Positions 39,496-54,411 of a DNA stretch of 64,000 nucleotides are shown here, one piece after another. Source of the DNA: Seriola aureovittata (Eukaryota; Chordata; Actinopteri; Carangiformes; Carangidae); the NCBI RefSeq assembly GCF_021018895.1, contig NC_079384.1:1383640-1447639 (forward strand). The letters are read 5' to 3'. A program made the position numbers and the translations under genes. Under the pieces are notes generated by a model. That model was given only the letters and a program-made list of their open reading frames with translations. It had not been told where the DNA came from and did no database searches. Position 1 is the first letter of the stretch, and each line of letters begins with the position of its first letter.

Positions 39496-40165
39496 ATATG
39501 TCAACTTTTAAACTAGGCCCAATCAGAAAGCAGGGCTGCTACAGACTGGTTTCCAGTCCCGTCCATATGAGACCTACCTTTGTTCCATTTTCCCATGTTG
39601 GTCTTACCTGACGTCATTTAACAGCCACGAGTCTTTGACCTGTGATTTTGAAGTTTCTGATTAGTAATAGTGCTTGTAAAGCTGTCTGATACAGTTTTAA
39701 GATTTATAGAATTATATTAAAAAGGGTCCCATCATTTCACAGCACCATGTTGATCTTTTTGTTAAGCTTTCGATAGATACTGCAGCACGACCTTCAGTAA
39801 AAGTCCAGGAAAGACAATTTTGTTAATGCCTACATGTCAAAAAAAAAAGTTTTAATATCCAAAGAGATGAGCCACAAAAAAAAAAGTCACGCTCACACAC
39901 GTCTGTTCACCTGCCACCCACTCACACACCCACCCACCTGCACTCCAACTGTTTCCTTCTTCTTCTCCTCCTTCTTCATCGCTAATGTCTCCCACTGTCT
40001 TGAGCGTGTTTCACGAGGTCAGCCTCTTCAGTAGTAGCGCCGAGCAGACAGGTGGTAATTAGCCACATCTCTCTCAGAGCAGCGGCTCCTTGTTTCTCAC
40101 CTTTCACTGACTCACGCTTTCCAATACCTCCTCAAATTTCCGATCTCATCGCCGTGACTCAGAAC

Positions 40166-40191
40166 GCCGGGCCGGGCCGGGCCGGGCCGGG
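40166..40191. repeat. (GCCGG)5 pentanucleotide repeat
   Basis: Five near-perfect copies of GCCGG in an otherwise GC-poor intron. It has five short G runs on the + strand. Confidence 0.9.
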
Positions 40192-41170
40192 AGGCGCCAC
40201 TGAGGGTGACTGCAGCTACAGTGGGACCTCTGTGAAAACATTACTCTCACTAATGCTCCATTTGTTGCACTAAGTGTTGATTGATGTAACGGCGAGGAAC
40301 ATGTGGAGCTTCAAGATGTGTCTCGTGGTTATCGTGTGTCTGATCGACACTCGGCCATATGGTGCTGAGTCTGTACCTCGCTCCTCCCTCGTGTGAGGAC
40401 ATTCCTGAAGCAGAAGAGACGGGATGACTGAATCCCCTCAGGTGCTTTTCCAGGAAAGACGATGAAAATGAGAGAGACAGAAAGTAGGAAAACTAGTGAG
40501 CAGCTTGGAGTGTCTGGTAAAGGCAAAGTAATTTCAGTTGCAGTGAGGGGAGGGGAGGGGGGAGGACAAGCACATCTCTTTTTAATCACTTGGCCCAGAG
40601 ACATCTCGACAGTTAGAGTTGTGAAGTCCACAGAGCACGAGTGAGGGACAGAGGGGAGAGAGAAGGGCACCGAGTGTGAGGTGCCTCCTTCACACTATTA
40701 GCGAGCACGTCTCGGCGTAGCGGGAAGCGATCCGCGCTCCTCGGACTTGGCCGAACAATGGAGTTAGTCAAGCGGAGTGGAGTCAGGAATTAAAAGGGGC
40801 TCGCCTGCTTTTTGTTGCAGAGGTGCAAGTTACGGGTCAAGTTTCAGTCGATTTTTCTCACCAGAATCTGACTCTGAAGGAAGATGACAACCTCTATCCA
40901 TTCATCAGTGCTGCTTCCTTGTGACAGCTTTTATATTATACATCAGTTTCTTACCATTGATATTCCGCCCTTTAATACAGTATTGTATCTAAAAGGAGTG
41001 TTGACTCTACTTATATTATTTATGTGTTCATGAGTTTCCTGCCAATGAGGTACAATAACCTCAGAAAATATAGAAATGATTGGCCTCATTTATACCACAC
41101 ACACTCCCTGATATTGCTTTTGCAAGGGCGCCATAAAAACATTACAATATTTTTCTAACAGAATTCTTGT

Positions 41171-41475
41171 AGACTGAACAAAAATATAAACAATATGAAT
41201 AAACACTTTTGTTTTTACCCCCATTCATCATGACTTCAAAGGCTTTCTCTAAGCACACAAAAGAAACACGAGATCCTGAGGCCCATTACCCATCTGCCAC
41301 CACGGCCCCATGTTGCAGCATGATGTACACCAATCCTGGACGCTTGCGTATCCAATATCCAGCAACTTTCGACACACAGTCAACAACCTGATCAGCTCTG
41401 TACAGAGATGTGTCACGAGGCGAATGGTGCTCGCAGCAGATACTGACACTTTAGATGAGTATCTGCAGACCAAGA
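41171..41475 (+). mobile_element. Tc1-like transposon remnant, internally deleted
   Basis: The left end AACAAAAATATAAACAATAT and ACACTTTTGTTTTTACCCCC recall the terminal repeat of a common fish Tc1-like family. The piece then jumps straight into the transposase C-terminal region: a CCCCATGTTGCAGCATGATG segment, then ATCCAGCAACTTTCG, CAACCTGATCAGCTCTGTA and GCAGATACTGACACTTTAG. Most of the gene is missing and frames are broken, so it cannot encode a transposase. Confidence 0.8.
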
Positions 41476-42544
41476 CAGTTCAGTAGCTAATAAACTTCCC
41501 TTTTTCAAAATAAAACTACACATCTTGAAGTGGCCCCTCATTGTGAAACAAACATGCTTCAGTTGTTTATACAGCACAGTCACAATGTTTTCACTGAAAG
41601 CAGATAAATGACTAGTGAATTATCACCAGTAACAGTTACATCTACAAATTACAGCTTCAGTGAGTTATGGGCTCAGTACTGATGAAATGTCTCTTTAGTT
41701 ATAGAAACACACAGTAACGACTGTGATATTTCATGTTTATCAAAACATGCTGCCCTTCTTGCTTATTCATTTTCCTTTTGAGCATTAGATCAGAAGATCA
41801 GGAGCGATGTCATGTCAGCACAGAGATGGATGGGATTAGCTTGGCGTAAAGACTGGAAGCTAAAGTTAAAAAATATCCACACTCATATCTGTTATATCTT
41901 CTTCTTCTATCTTTTTACGAAAATGAGAAATGAAAACAAAAATGTGTTGTTACGTGCTTAAACTATTTAGCGATGCTAACCATGTCCGGACTCCAGCTAC
42001 ATATGTAGCATACAAACATCAACATGATGTCAATCTTCTCATGTAAGTCTCTGAAATATAAATTTAATGTGCAGATAATTGTTCCCATGTACTGTGACAT
42101 TACTGTGTGCTGCAGGGGAGAGGCAATACGGAGCTTAACGTTCGTCACATTCAAGCAAAATCCACAATAGATTCTGTTAGGACAAAAATACAGTGTATTG
42201 GCTATTTAAAAGAGATGGATTATGTTTTGTGGTGGCAGCAGAGTGTGCCTGTGAGCTGTTTTTAATGGTTTCTTAAAAACAGTGGGAGCCTTTGTTTTCC
42301 AGAAGGCAAAGCAGCAGCAGAAGACAGTGTAGGAGCTTCTGACTGAGCAAAATACATCAGTGGGTTTAGACATTTCATTGGCTTTAAAGGTGATAGATGA
42401 AAAAAAATACACTGGCGTTATCCTTTCGAGTGCTGGGCTCAACAGATAAAGTGGAGTTTAATTTTGAACGGGCTGTCGTTTCATTACATGGTCAGTCCTC
42501 TAACTTCAACCTCTTTCTCTCTTTCTTTCTGTCTTCTGATCCAG

Positions 42545-42617
42545 ATTGCTGAGACGTCGAACTCATTCCTGAACCGAATGCTGAACAGAGACACCATCAC
42601 AAGAATAACGTATAAAA
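42545..42617 (+). CDS. ca10: ca10 internal exon C
   Basis: This 73-nt exon encodes 24 residues, IAETSNSFLNRMLNRDTITR then ITYK, plus the first base of the next codon. It is bounded by the acceptor TCTGATCCAG and the donor AAAA|GTAAGT. The FLNRMLNRDTITRITYK block matches CA10 closely. The first residues (IAETSNS) vary more than the rest against the human form I remember (VSDSSNP). The split codon joins exactly to the AC that starts exon D to give Asn, which confirms both boundaries. Confidence 0.95.
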
Positions 42618-42934
42618 GTAAGTGGCTGTGCAGTAATGTAATTAGGGCCTTAAAGCAGCGACGGTTGAAGTGACGGCTACGGCGCGCGTATGCATTTCAA
42701 CGAGCTGGCGTTGTAGTTTAAAAAACATCGCTAGGCAACATTTAACTTTAACAGCGGCTTCTTCACTGCTTCAGGAAACTGAGGTGGCTCTGAATATTGC
42801 TGCAATAAGTCTCTTAAAATGTCCGAGAGCTCTTCACTTACAGAAAAAACACATGAATTTCACATGTGCAGAATCACGTGTGTGCACATGTACATGTGAT
42901 TTTTGCAAATATTTGCTTCAGAGACAATTTAATA

Positions 42935-43045
42935 TCAGAGGGAGGAGTTTATATAAATACATCGGTTACTTCAGCACCACGGACAGCGGCGTGGCTGTGG
43001 GCTGGAGAGGGAGGGTGGAGGTTAACAACAGTTTGTTAACAAGGA
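42935..43045 (+). repeat. Dispersed repeat with TTCAGCACCACGGACAGCG, copy 2
   Basis: GGTTACTTCAGCACCACGGA, GTGGGCTGGAGAGGGAGG and GAGGTTAACAAC parallel the copy at 11915 but lack about 30 internal bases. It lies about 320 bp after ca10 exon C. Confidence 0.55.
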
Positions 43046-43284
43046 GAACGAGTTGTCCCAGGTAAACAGAGAGCATCCTCACCTGTTGATGGTCCTTGTA
43101 GAAGAAACAATAAACAATATTGTTGTTGTACTGCAGTGTAAAGCTAATTAACTCACCCTAGTATTATAATTAAGGAAAACTGCTGCTTAGCTTTACACAC
43201 CTGAACAAGCAAAGCAGAAGTTATTCAAGCTTTATTATTCTGTAAAATAAAACAGTTTTTATGGAGGACCACAAGTGTCACGGA

Positions 43285-44565
43285 AATAGTAAGAAAGCAT
43301 TTCATTAATTAATAAGTAATTGTACAATAACAGTAGTTATAAATAAATGTGTTTACATATGTGTTCATTATAAGTGAGTAGATGAATTACAAAGTAATTA
43401 ATCATTTGAAAAACGGGACTTATAAAAAGAATTTACAAATGAAATAACAATCCATCAATAAATAGTTCAAATTAAAAGGGGATTTACAAAAATAAAAAAT
43501 AAAATACATTAATGAATTCATAATGAAACTCTATTTGAAGAAACAGTTTTAAAATATAAATAAATTTAATTAAGAACACAAATTTGAATCAGGCATTTAA
43601 AAGGGTAATTTCCTTTTCTATTCTCATTTCCATTTTCCTTCTATTTTTCCTTTTCCTGTTAGCTATTCTATTGCTTATTCATTTAGCTTCTCCTATTACC
43701 CTCTCCATGACACTTTGGGCCTTGTGCTGGTAAAACGAGGTAAAACGATGCTAATTATCCACGGGATGTAACCAGCTCTCTGATTAGTTAGAGAGCCTTA
43801 TATTGTATATCCTTATATATATCTTTTCCAACACTGTTTAGGCGCCAAGAAAAGCCCTTTTAGGAACATATGTTTATGTGCTTGTGCCAGGACATTTTAG
43901 TTTTGGCTTTCAGTCTCTTCAAATGTCAAACCTTGATATAAGAAGAATTTTAAAGGGACATTGCCAGTGAAAGGGAGAGTGTCCACCAGTGGAGACACCC
44001 TGATCGTCTCCTTCCCACAGGTGATTGCCAATCAGAGAGCTTGTTACGTCCCATGACTAATTAGCATTGTTTTACCAGCACAAGGCCCAAAGTGTCATGG
44101 AAAGGCTAAATGCAGAGGCTAAAAGGAGAAGCTAAATGACCAAGCAAATCGAGTTGCTAATAGGAAACAGAAAAAGCGGCGAGGAAATGGAAATGCAAAT
44201 GTGGAAGGAAATTAGCCTTTTAAATGCCTGATTAAAATCTGTATTCTAAATTCAATTTAAGTTGTTTATTTCTCCTTTTAAACTGCATTTTTAAATTCCA
44301 TTATTTATTTTGTGAAATCACTAATGTATTTTTAAATAATGTTTTATGTTGGTTTTTGTGAACACCTTTTTAATTTGAGTTATTTATTGATGGATACATT
44401 TTTCATTTGTAAATTCTTTGTATAACTCCTCTTTTTATTGCCCATTAAAAATATCAAATAATTAAATACTTTTGTTATAATTAAATTTGTAAACAAATTA
44501 ATTCATTCCTATTTTTAAACTTAGTTATGAATAACAAATTTAAGAAATGCTTTATTAGTATTTCT
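43285..44565. repeat. 1.3-kb fold-back element with arms of about 0.5 kb
   Basis: The left arm at 43706-43790 (CCATGACACTTTGGGCCTTG, GCTAATTA, AGCTCTCTGATTAG) is the complement of the right arm at 44028-44104 (AATCAGAGAGCTTG, CTAATTAGC, CAAGGCCCAAAGTGTCATGG). The outer ends GAAATAGTAAGAAAGCATTT and AAATGCTTTATTAGTATTTC also pair. The loop spans about 43800-44025. It lies in the intron after ca10 exon C and has no evident coding sequence. Confidence 0.8.
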
Positions 44566-45537
44566 CTGAAAGTTGAGGCCCTCTGTAGATTTAAACCACG
44601 TTACAAATGAAGCAGCTGACCCTGGACAGTAACCGGTTACTACTGTAGGTAGTTAGCTGCTACACATGCTAACGTTTGTAGCTTATGGTAGAGCAGACAA
44701 ACACAGTTTAATCTGTTCTTTACACTTTTGTTCCTGTTTGGTTTTGAAAAAGAAAATAAAAAGACAATGTTTTCCAAACTCTTTATAACCTTACTGTTCA
44801 TATATCTTTATTATAGTTATATATATTTCTACATACTACATCTCTCGTAAACCGCAGTCCCATACAGACTGCTTGAACATCCAGAAATCCAAAGCTTGCC
44901 TCGTTCTGGTTGCGTAGCTATGATTGGACAAGTGCTGTTTGAGGACGGGGTTTATCAAAGTGTTTATTTTTTACATAAATACTTAATTTTTTGGATCTCA
45001 TTATCATTATTTCATCTCAGAGTGGTAATTGGAGGGATGCAGCAGGAAGGGGATGATGAGAACTCTTGATAGTTGGAGGATGGCTGTTGGTGAGGAAGCG
45101 TGTTATGCAGCAGTCGACAGCTGCTCTCCAGAGGTTTCCCTCTGCCAGCCTGCCATGCTGGAGAGGCGGCAGCGGCACAGAGATCGCCCGGGGCTAGCTT
45201 GAAAAAAGAGACAAATAATTGGATTAATGGGGGGGAGCAGTAAGTGGCTGGATAAACACACTGACCCCTTGTGACTGGGAGGAGTCTCAGTGGCACCGAG
45301 CAGAGCAAGAGGCTGCAGGCGAGGGGGCAGGTGGGGAGGGGGAGGCAAGCATGGGGGGTTGGGGGGGGGGGAGGGGGGTTTCCTCCAGGTCCATGGATTT
45401 TGACAGCTTTCGAAATTGCCTCAGATACAGCGTCTCACACACGTGCACATGCAGCTACACGCCACCACCGCACATGCTTATGAGTCCTTAAGCATTTCCC
45501 TCTCTGCTAGCCGAGCGCACTTTTTTCCTGTATATGT

Positions 45538-45538
<1 letters not shown>

Positions 45539-45575
<37 letters not shown>
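45539..45575. repeat. (CA)18 microsatellite
   Basis: Uninterrupted CA repeat. Confidence 0.95.
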
Positions 45576-45576
<1 letters not shown>

Positions 45577-46214
45577 ATCTAGAGAGAATAATTTGAAGGA
45601 TGAGTGATGGATCTGCTCTTCCTCCGCTGTAGGTGGAGTGGTAACAGCACATCGAGGATCACAGAAGCTTTTTATGGAGATTTTCTCAAATTAATCCGGT
45701 CATGCTTATTTTTTAATAAATTAATATCCTTTTGAGGAACGCTGTTTACAAAACGCAGTTTGTAACAGCGATGCAGAACACAGGCGAATTAGCATTAAAG
45801 CTGCAGCGGTCCAACACAGTGACTCATCAAAACGCACAGTCCACTTGTTAGCAGAGGCCTGACAGATGACGAGTCACTGAGAGCATGCTACTGGAGTGTG
45901 GTGGGGGGGGGGGGGGGGGGGGGAGTTGCAGTCTGTCTAATTAGTGTCCTGACAGTGGCGAGATGAGCAGAGAACAAACCCAGTGTTTAGTGCCGAGAAA
46001 CTTTATCTCTGATGTGTTATTTGCCAGTACGTTTTACTCTCTTTCATTTCATTGGAGCAGACACAGACTGGGGGGTAGTTCTGTCCACTATGTTAAGATT
46101 CATCCATTCACCATCCAAGAACTTCAGTCATTCAGGTAATCACAGCATTTCTCTTTTTATAAGACAAATCTGCAGAAGAATTTTCCAAATCGATACCGAA
46201 TGAAACCCGTGTTG

Positions 46215-46365
46215 ATTTCCAGTTGAGCCAAGAGTCACTCAGCAGACACACACATTCAGACACAACGCTCCTTTAACACACACACCTAACGGCGGAGGAG
46301 CCGGGAATCAAACCACCGACCTTCTGATTGGTGGACAACCTGCTCTGCCTCCTGACTCTCTCCCT
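46215..46365 (-). repeat. tRNA-derived SINE copy, minus strand
   Basis: The complement reads AGGAGGCAGAGCAGGTTGTC, then AATCAGAAGGTCGGTGG, then a B-box-like GGTTTGATTCCCGGCTCCT, followed by the body with GTGTGTGTC and GAGTGACTCTTGGCTC. This order is familiar from a widespread fish SINE. It is in the intron between ca10 exons C and D. Confidence 0.65.
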
Positions 46366-46848
46366 GATTGTGCAATATTGACTTTTTGACACTTTGCAGA
46401 ATTGATACGGTGAATGTTGAGCCTCTTCACAGACCCAGCAGACACAGAGCAACATTAACATTCACCTGCAGTTTGAATATGTCTGATAATCACTCGAGCG
46501 ACTCCCGAGGGAGCGGCTGCAAAATGTTCGACTATGTTCAACCAGTTAGTTGCTAAGTTTGTCTGTAAACCAGAGGGGAGCTGCAGGGTCAGGTGATCAT
46601 TCTCTGTGGGTTTGAGTTGCTGAAGCGATGAGTTTAGATTTTCTGTAACAAATGTTTTGAACATCTGAAGGATTTAAATATCAGGTGCATCCATGAGCGT
46701 GGTGCTGTGTTCAGTGTGACAGTGTTTCTGTTGTTGTTTTTCTTTCACTTCATGTCTCTTCAGGTCTGTAAAGATCCTTCAAATAAACACAGTCCAATAA
46801 CGAGAAATCTGTCGTTGCTTGAAGATAATCCTTTTAGTAATCTGATGA

Positions 46849-47133
<285 letters not shown>

Positions 47134-47238
47134 TGAGGATTTTCTCTGCCGTGGAGTTGAAGTATTGTTCAGCCCGGCACTGAAACTTTCTCAGCTCTCC
47201 CTCTGTCTAATCCTCCGTACCGTCTGCCTGGAAAATAA

Positions 47239-50070
<2,832 letters not shown>

Positions 50071-50093
50071 TGAACGAGTGGTTGCTAAAGTAA
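50071..50093 (+). CDS. ca10: ca10 last coding exon F with stop
   Basis: The final 23 coding bases complete Val and add NEWLLK before a TAA stop at 50091-50093. VNEWLLK is the conserved C-terminus of CA10 as I know it, distinct from the longer CA11 tail. The acceptor CTCTCTTCCAG is preceded by a long pyrimidine-rich run. The stop overlaps a donor-like AAA|GTAAGC, discussed in the findings. The exon continues directly into the 3' UTR. Confidence 0.95.
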
Positions 50094-50573
50094 GCCTCCC
50101 TTGGATGAGCATGGAGACGAGTGTCAGAGATGGAGAGCGGGAGGAGGAGGAGGAGGATGGAGAAGGGAAGGATGTGAACCCGGGCTTTAAGGCTGCATCT
50201 CATCTAAGATTACTTCATGGCATTGTAAAAAGACAAACAACACCAAGACATTATCCGAGCGAAGGAGCAAAGAGACTCTTCTTTTCATACATGCTGAACT
50301 GTGTGAACCCTTGATCTGACACATCTAACACGAGTCCTTTCCCCCACTGCACAACTATATCTATACGGACATTTTGATACCAATACTTTTTTTGGGAGAA
50401 AACAAACAAAAAAAAAAGACACTTGGAAACAATTTAAAAAAAACAAACAAAAAAATAAAAACCATGTGGAAGCGTTTATTTGAAAGCTTCCCGACCCACA
50501 GGACAACGTTGGGACTTTAAAGCCTTTGTACATAAAGAAGTTGCGATCAGTGGGAAAATCCAAGGACTTCAGT

Positions 50574-50605
<32 letters not shown>

Positions 50606-51090
50606 AGCCCCCGCCCCTCCCACCAAGACCAAGTGGTCAACAAGTGTCACACGGACGTTTCATTAACAGTCACCAACAAGGCATGCAATCAGCAAAACCA
50701 ACAGAGAGGGAACACAGCCTTACCTTGTCATTGTCCCAAAACCCCGGAGTCACGTCACAGGAGACGAAGAGTCAGATATTTACAGGCTTTCTTAACGGCC
50801 TCTCAGAGCAACCAGTGTCTTGGCCTCGTTTGTACATATTATAATTATCAATAACTGCAGAAAAATTAATATGTTAAGAAAAGTAATGAATTAAACATTC
50901 AAAAGATATATTAAAGAGGATTTTAAAAAAGAAGAAGAAGAAGTTGAGAATTTTAAAAAGCTTGGCGCACTTTGAATTCTGGAGCAGTTCTCGGTTCGAA
51001 CTGATGCCTTTTTTCTGTTTTATTGTTTACAATGGTCATACACTGTGTTTGAGTAATGTTATCAGCCCAATAAATGTGTCTGGAAAGTTC
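50094..51090 (+). other. ca10: ca10 3' untranslated region
   Basis: The sequence after the TAA carries no further ca10 coding match. It is A-rich at 50394-50462, holds a 27-base C run at 50579-50605, and becomes AU-rich towards 50900. It ends near the AATAAA at 51069. The limits are inferred from the stop codon and that signal; the true cleavage site was not observed. Confidence 0.7.
51069..51074 (+). promoter_or_regulatory. ca10: Poly(A) signal of ca10
   Basis: A canonical AATAAA lies 975 bases after the stop codon, with TGTTTGAGTAATGTT-type U-rich sequence before it and G/T-rich sequence after it. A second candidate, ATTAAA at 51161, follows several TGTA motifs (51130-51150) and could serve as a distal site. 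Confidence 0.6.
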
Positions 51091-51189
51091 ACTTTGGAAA
51101 ATGCTTCACTATAGGAGGATCTGACTTATTGTACCTGTACCTGTTTTGTACCGTTCCAATATTAAATGTGTTGATATGTCAATATCACC

Positions 51190-51500
51190 CCCTCAGAGAG
51201 CACGCTCAATGACGGAGAGGGCGCCCGCGGTGGCGTTCTCCTCACTGAGGCTTCCTCTGCTTTGTTTCCGTGATACCGCCGAAGCTTATCGGCCGAGCAC
51301 AGAGGACGCTCTGTCGGGGGTTACCGTGACTTGTCATAGTCTTTTAAATCACATCAGCAGTCATCAGGGGACAGAGAGGAGAGGAACCTCCTGTGCTGAT
51401 GGAGCTACACGCCGAACAACATGGCCTCGGTCCAGCGGCGGATTCTCTACAGGGAGCGGAGGGAGAGCGCCACGGGGTCCTCACGGCGGGTTTACCAGGT
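51190..51500 (+). promoter_or_regulatory. Candidate CpG island with short initiating ORF downstream of ca10
   Basis: About 30 CpGs cluster here in an otherwise CpG-poor region. At 51421 an ATG in the strong context AACAACATGG opens a frame of 29 codons (MASVQRRILYRERRESATGS...), with a CAG|GTGGTT donor-like site at 51498/51499 in phase 0. I do not recognise the peptide. It could be a first exon, or simply a CpG-rich repeat. Confidence 0.3.
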
Positions 51501-51682
51501 GGTTATCTGAGGTCGAGCCCATGAAACCGGGGATGGTAGTAGCGTGTTTGACATTTCTGTCTTTTAAGCCAGCGCGTTCAAAATGTGTTAAAACCAGTTT
51601 CACCTGTTTATTAAATGTTGTAGGTGAAATATTACAGGTCACTCCACAGTAATGACAAAACCTTCATACTGAAGCTTTTTAT

Positions 51683-51800
51683 TCAAGACTTAAATAATAA
51701 TAATAAACTTTATTTGTATAGCATTAAAGATATTAATGTCAAATTACAGAAATAATAAATCAAAATTTTTTCATTAAAATAAGTAAAAAAAATTACATAA
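51683..51800 (-). repeat. AATAAT-rich retroposon tail
   Basis: The + strand reads (AAT)n, then AAACTTTATTTGTATAGCAT, then AT-rich sequence. Read from the minus strand it is a short retroposon 3' end with a simple repeat tail. The family is uncertain. Confidence 0.4.
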
Positions 51801-51859
51801 AAAGGATGAAATCATTAAAACATCAGTACTAGCATTTAAAAAAACGAAACTTTTTACCG

Positions 51860-51902
51860 TGTGTGTGTGTTCGTGTGTGTGTTCGTGTGTGTGTGTGTGT
51901 GT
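51860..51902. repeat. Interrupted (GT)n microsatellite
   Basis: GT runs separated by TTC steps. Confidence 0.9.
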
Positions 51903-52666
51903 TTTATCATTACAACCAACCCAAACTCCTGTAGCCATGAACTAGCTTAGCTAACAGCTAAAACATTAGCACTGACAACTTGCCTGAACGATCTTTACAT
52001 AGACACGATAAATATGGTTTACGTTTGAAGAGTTGAACAGAGCAGACTGATGTTACTGATATTACTTCCTCACAGGTGGAGTAAAGACTAAACGGAGCAT
52101 GTGCAGAGTGAAAACAGGTGATTTCTGATTGAACAAATTAGAAGTGTTACAACCATCCTCAGTGTCCTCTACATGAGCAGGTACACAACACAGGGAACGA
52201 CATGTGACACAATAATGAGCTGAAGTGAAACCAGAACCAGCTTCTGTAGTGGGTAAAAGAAAACCTGCGTTTATACTGATAAATATTAATAAAAATCCAT
52301 CCTCCATGGAAACCACTGTTCTGTGGTTCATCCAAGTATCTGAGTCAGGATAGTCCATCTTCTGTTTGTGGCTTCATGCTGTTTCTTTTCTATAGGTTTT
52401 GTTTTTATTCTCAACATCTTTACCAATGTGTTTTCTTCATTACACCGTATCTCTCATATGTCGACGAAAAACCTCACGTCTGTTCATCATGTAGGACGTG
52501 AAAACATCAGATTATTCCAGGAAACACCTGAGCTTTATCAAGTATCTATCATCTGTCATCTAGATTTCCTCACAGTCAGAAAGAAAACACTCTCCAGGGT
52601 TGTGATGCTGGGTGTGGTGGAGCTAACCCTCGACTTCCATCACAGTATCGTGGTTCTGTGTGCATA

Positions 52667-52669
52667 TGT

Positions 52670-52700
<31 letters not shown>

Positions 52701-52860
52701 CATAGATACATAGGTAGATACTTTATTTATCCCCTCCAGCGGGAACAAAGGATCTCCTGAACCTCTGCTCTGCAGTGAGATGAAACGTTTGCAGCTGTAG
52801 CTGCTTCTCTGTCCTGCAGAGGGTGGGTGGTGTTGTCTAAGATGGCCTCCATCTTACATT
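52667..52860 (-). repeat. LINE 3'-end fragment with (TATC)n tail
   Basis: On the minus strand, GCCATCTTAGACAACACCAC, CCTCTGCAGGACAGAGAAGC and GTTTCATCTCACTGCAGAGC precede GATAAATAAAGTATCTACC and a (TATC)n tail. Frame pieces such as LDNTTHPLQDREA look like the C-terminal end of an L2-type reverse-transcriptase protein. It is 5'-truncated. Confidence 0.55.
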
Positions 52861-53397
52861 GCATGCGTCTCTCAGGCTATACAGGTATAAATAACAACCT
52901 CTCTTCACCATCAGGATGCTGAAGTGACTGGGCTGTTTTATACCACCACCACCAGTCCAACACCAAAACTACTGCAAGCTGTGAAAATGTAAAGCTGCAG
53001 CACTTGTCAAGGTTATTTTGTGATATTTTGCACGTTTGTCGTAACTGAGATAAAAGCAGGTAGAGAGGTTGTAAACCTGCAGCGTGCAGTAACTTGTTCT
53101 TTGGTTGTAAACTGTCAAATCTGAAGAGAGCCCAACCTGCAGACGCAGAAGCGAGTCCAGATCATGATAGCCTCTGATTCCAGACTGGCCTTGTGTTAGG
53201 TGAAGCACCCGGCCCTGTGTCGTCTGTTTCTGTCGACAGGGTCCCGCTGCATCGATCCCTCTCTCCCGCCCTCCTTCATTATCTCCCAATCAATTGAGGA
53301 TGCCTCTTCTTGTAGCCCTGATGTGCAGAGAAATACTGCCTCCAAGCATGTGGGAGTGCGTGTGCACAGGTACTTTTTCTGTTTGCGATCTGATCTC

Positions 53398-53428
<31 letters not shown>

Positions 53429-54411
53429 AACAGATCTGTAATGAAAAGATAGCAGAGGGGTGAGGGGGGGCTATGGGGAGTGTTCTCAGAGGCCACCAGC
53501 GCCCAAGGTTATGGAGGCCATTATTCTACCTGATGTAGGAGACGCAGGATTGAGCCAAAGCTGGAGGACGGATAATAAATACACCAAATGATTCAATGCC
53601 CCAGCCCTCCCAAACACCTACTGCCCCCCCCCCCCCCCCCCCCCACTCCACCACATCCCCTACAAATAATCAGTTCTACACTCGTGACTGCGCCGTAGAT
53701 CTCGCCGGACTCGACCGCTATCTGGCCCTGCCAAAAGGAATGAATGTTATGAGGTGTGTATAAATTGCTGCACTCAGATGTTCGGGGGGGACATTTAATG
53801 ATATTACATTAATAAGAGCATAATAAGGCGGTGGCATGCAGGGAGCCGGAGTGGAGCGGAACAGCTGCTGAGCCAAATCGAAAATGTGCAAATCTCCATA
53901 TGTGTGTTGACTCCTGAGACACACCTGTCCAGATGTGTGCAGCAGTGGGGCTTTCAATCAGCCGTGCTGCAGCAGAGAGAAACTTTTCTCTCTGATTCAA
54001 TGAGGGCGACACTGGAGTCAAACCCCTGGGAAACAAGTGCGTTTGATATCAATTACACAAAGTTATTTTTTTTATAACTCTCACTTATTGAGGAAGAGAG
54101 ACAGAAAAGACAGAAGGCCGCAGTCGGCTGGGTACGTGCTCACTTTTCAAAATCTTATTTCTGTCCTCTCCATAGTTCAGTTCTAGCTTGACCACGCCCA
54201 CCTCCACCAATTCATCTCCCCGTGTTGATGTGACATTATAAATGTTATACACGACTAAACTGCAACAGCAAATGTGTTTTGTAGAAAACACAGTCGTGAC
54301 AGGATTTTAATTTCTGAGATTTGTAGTACGATATCCATCTGTAGAGACTGCAGCATTATTGAAATGTTAAGGTAACATGTAGGCACTCACAACACAACTG
54401 GTCTGATTAAC

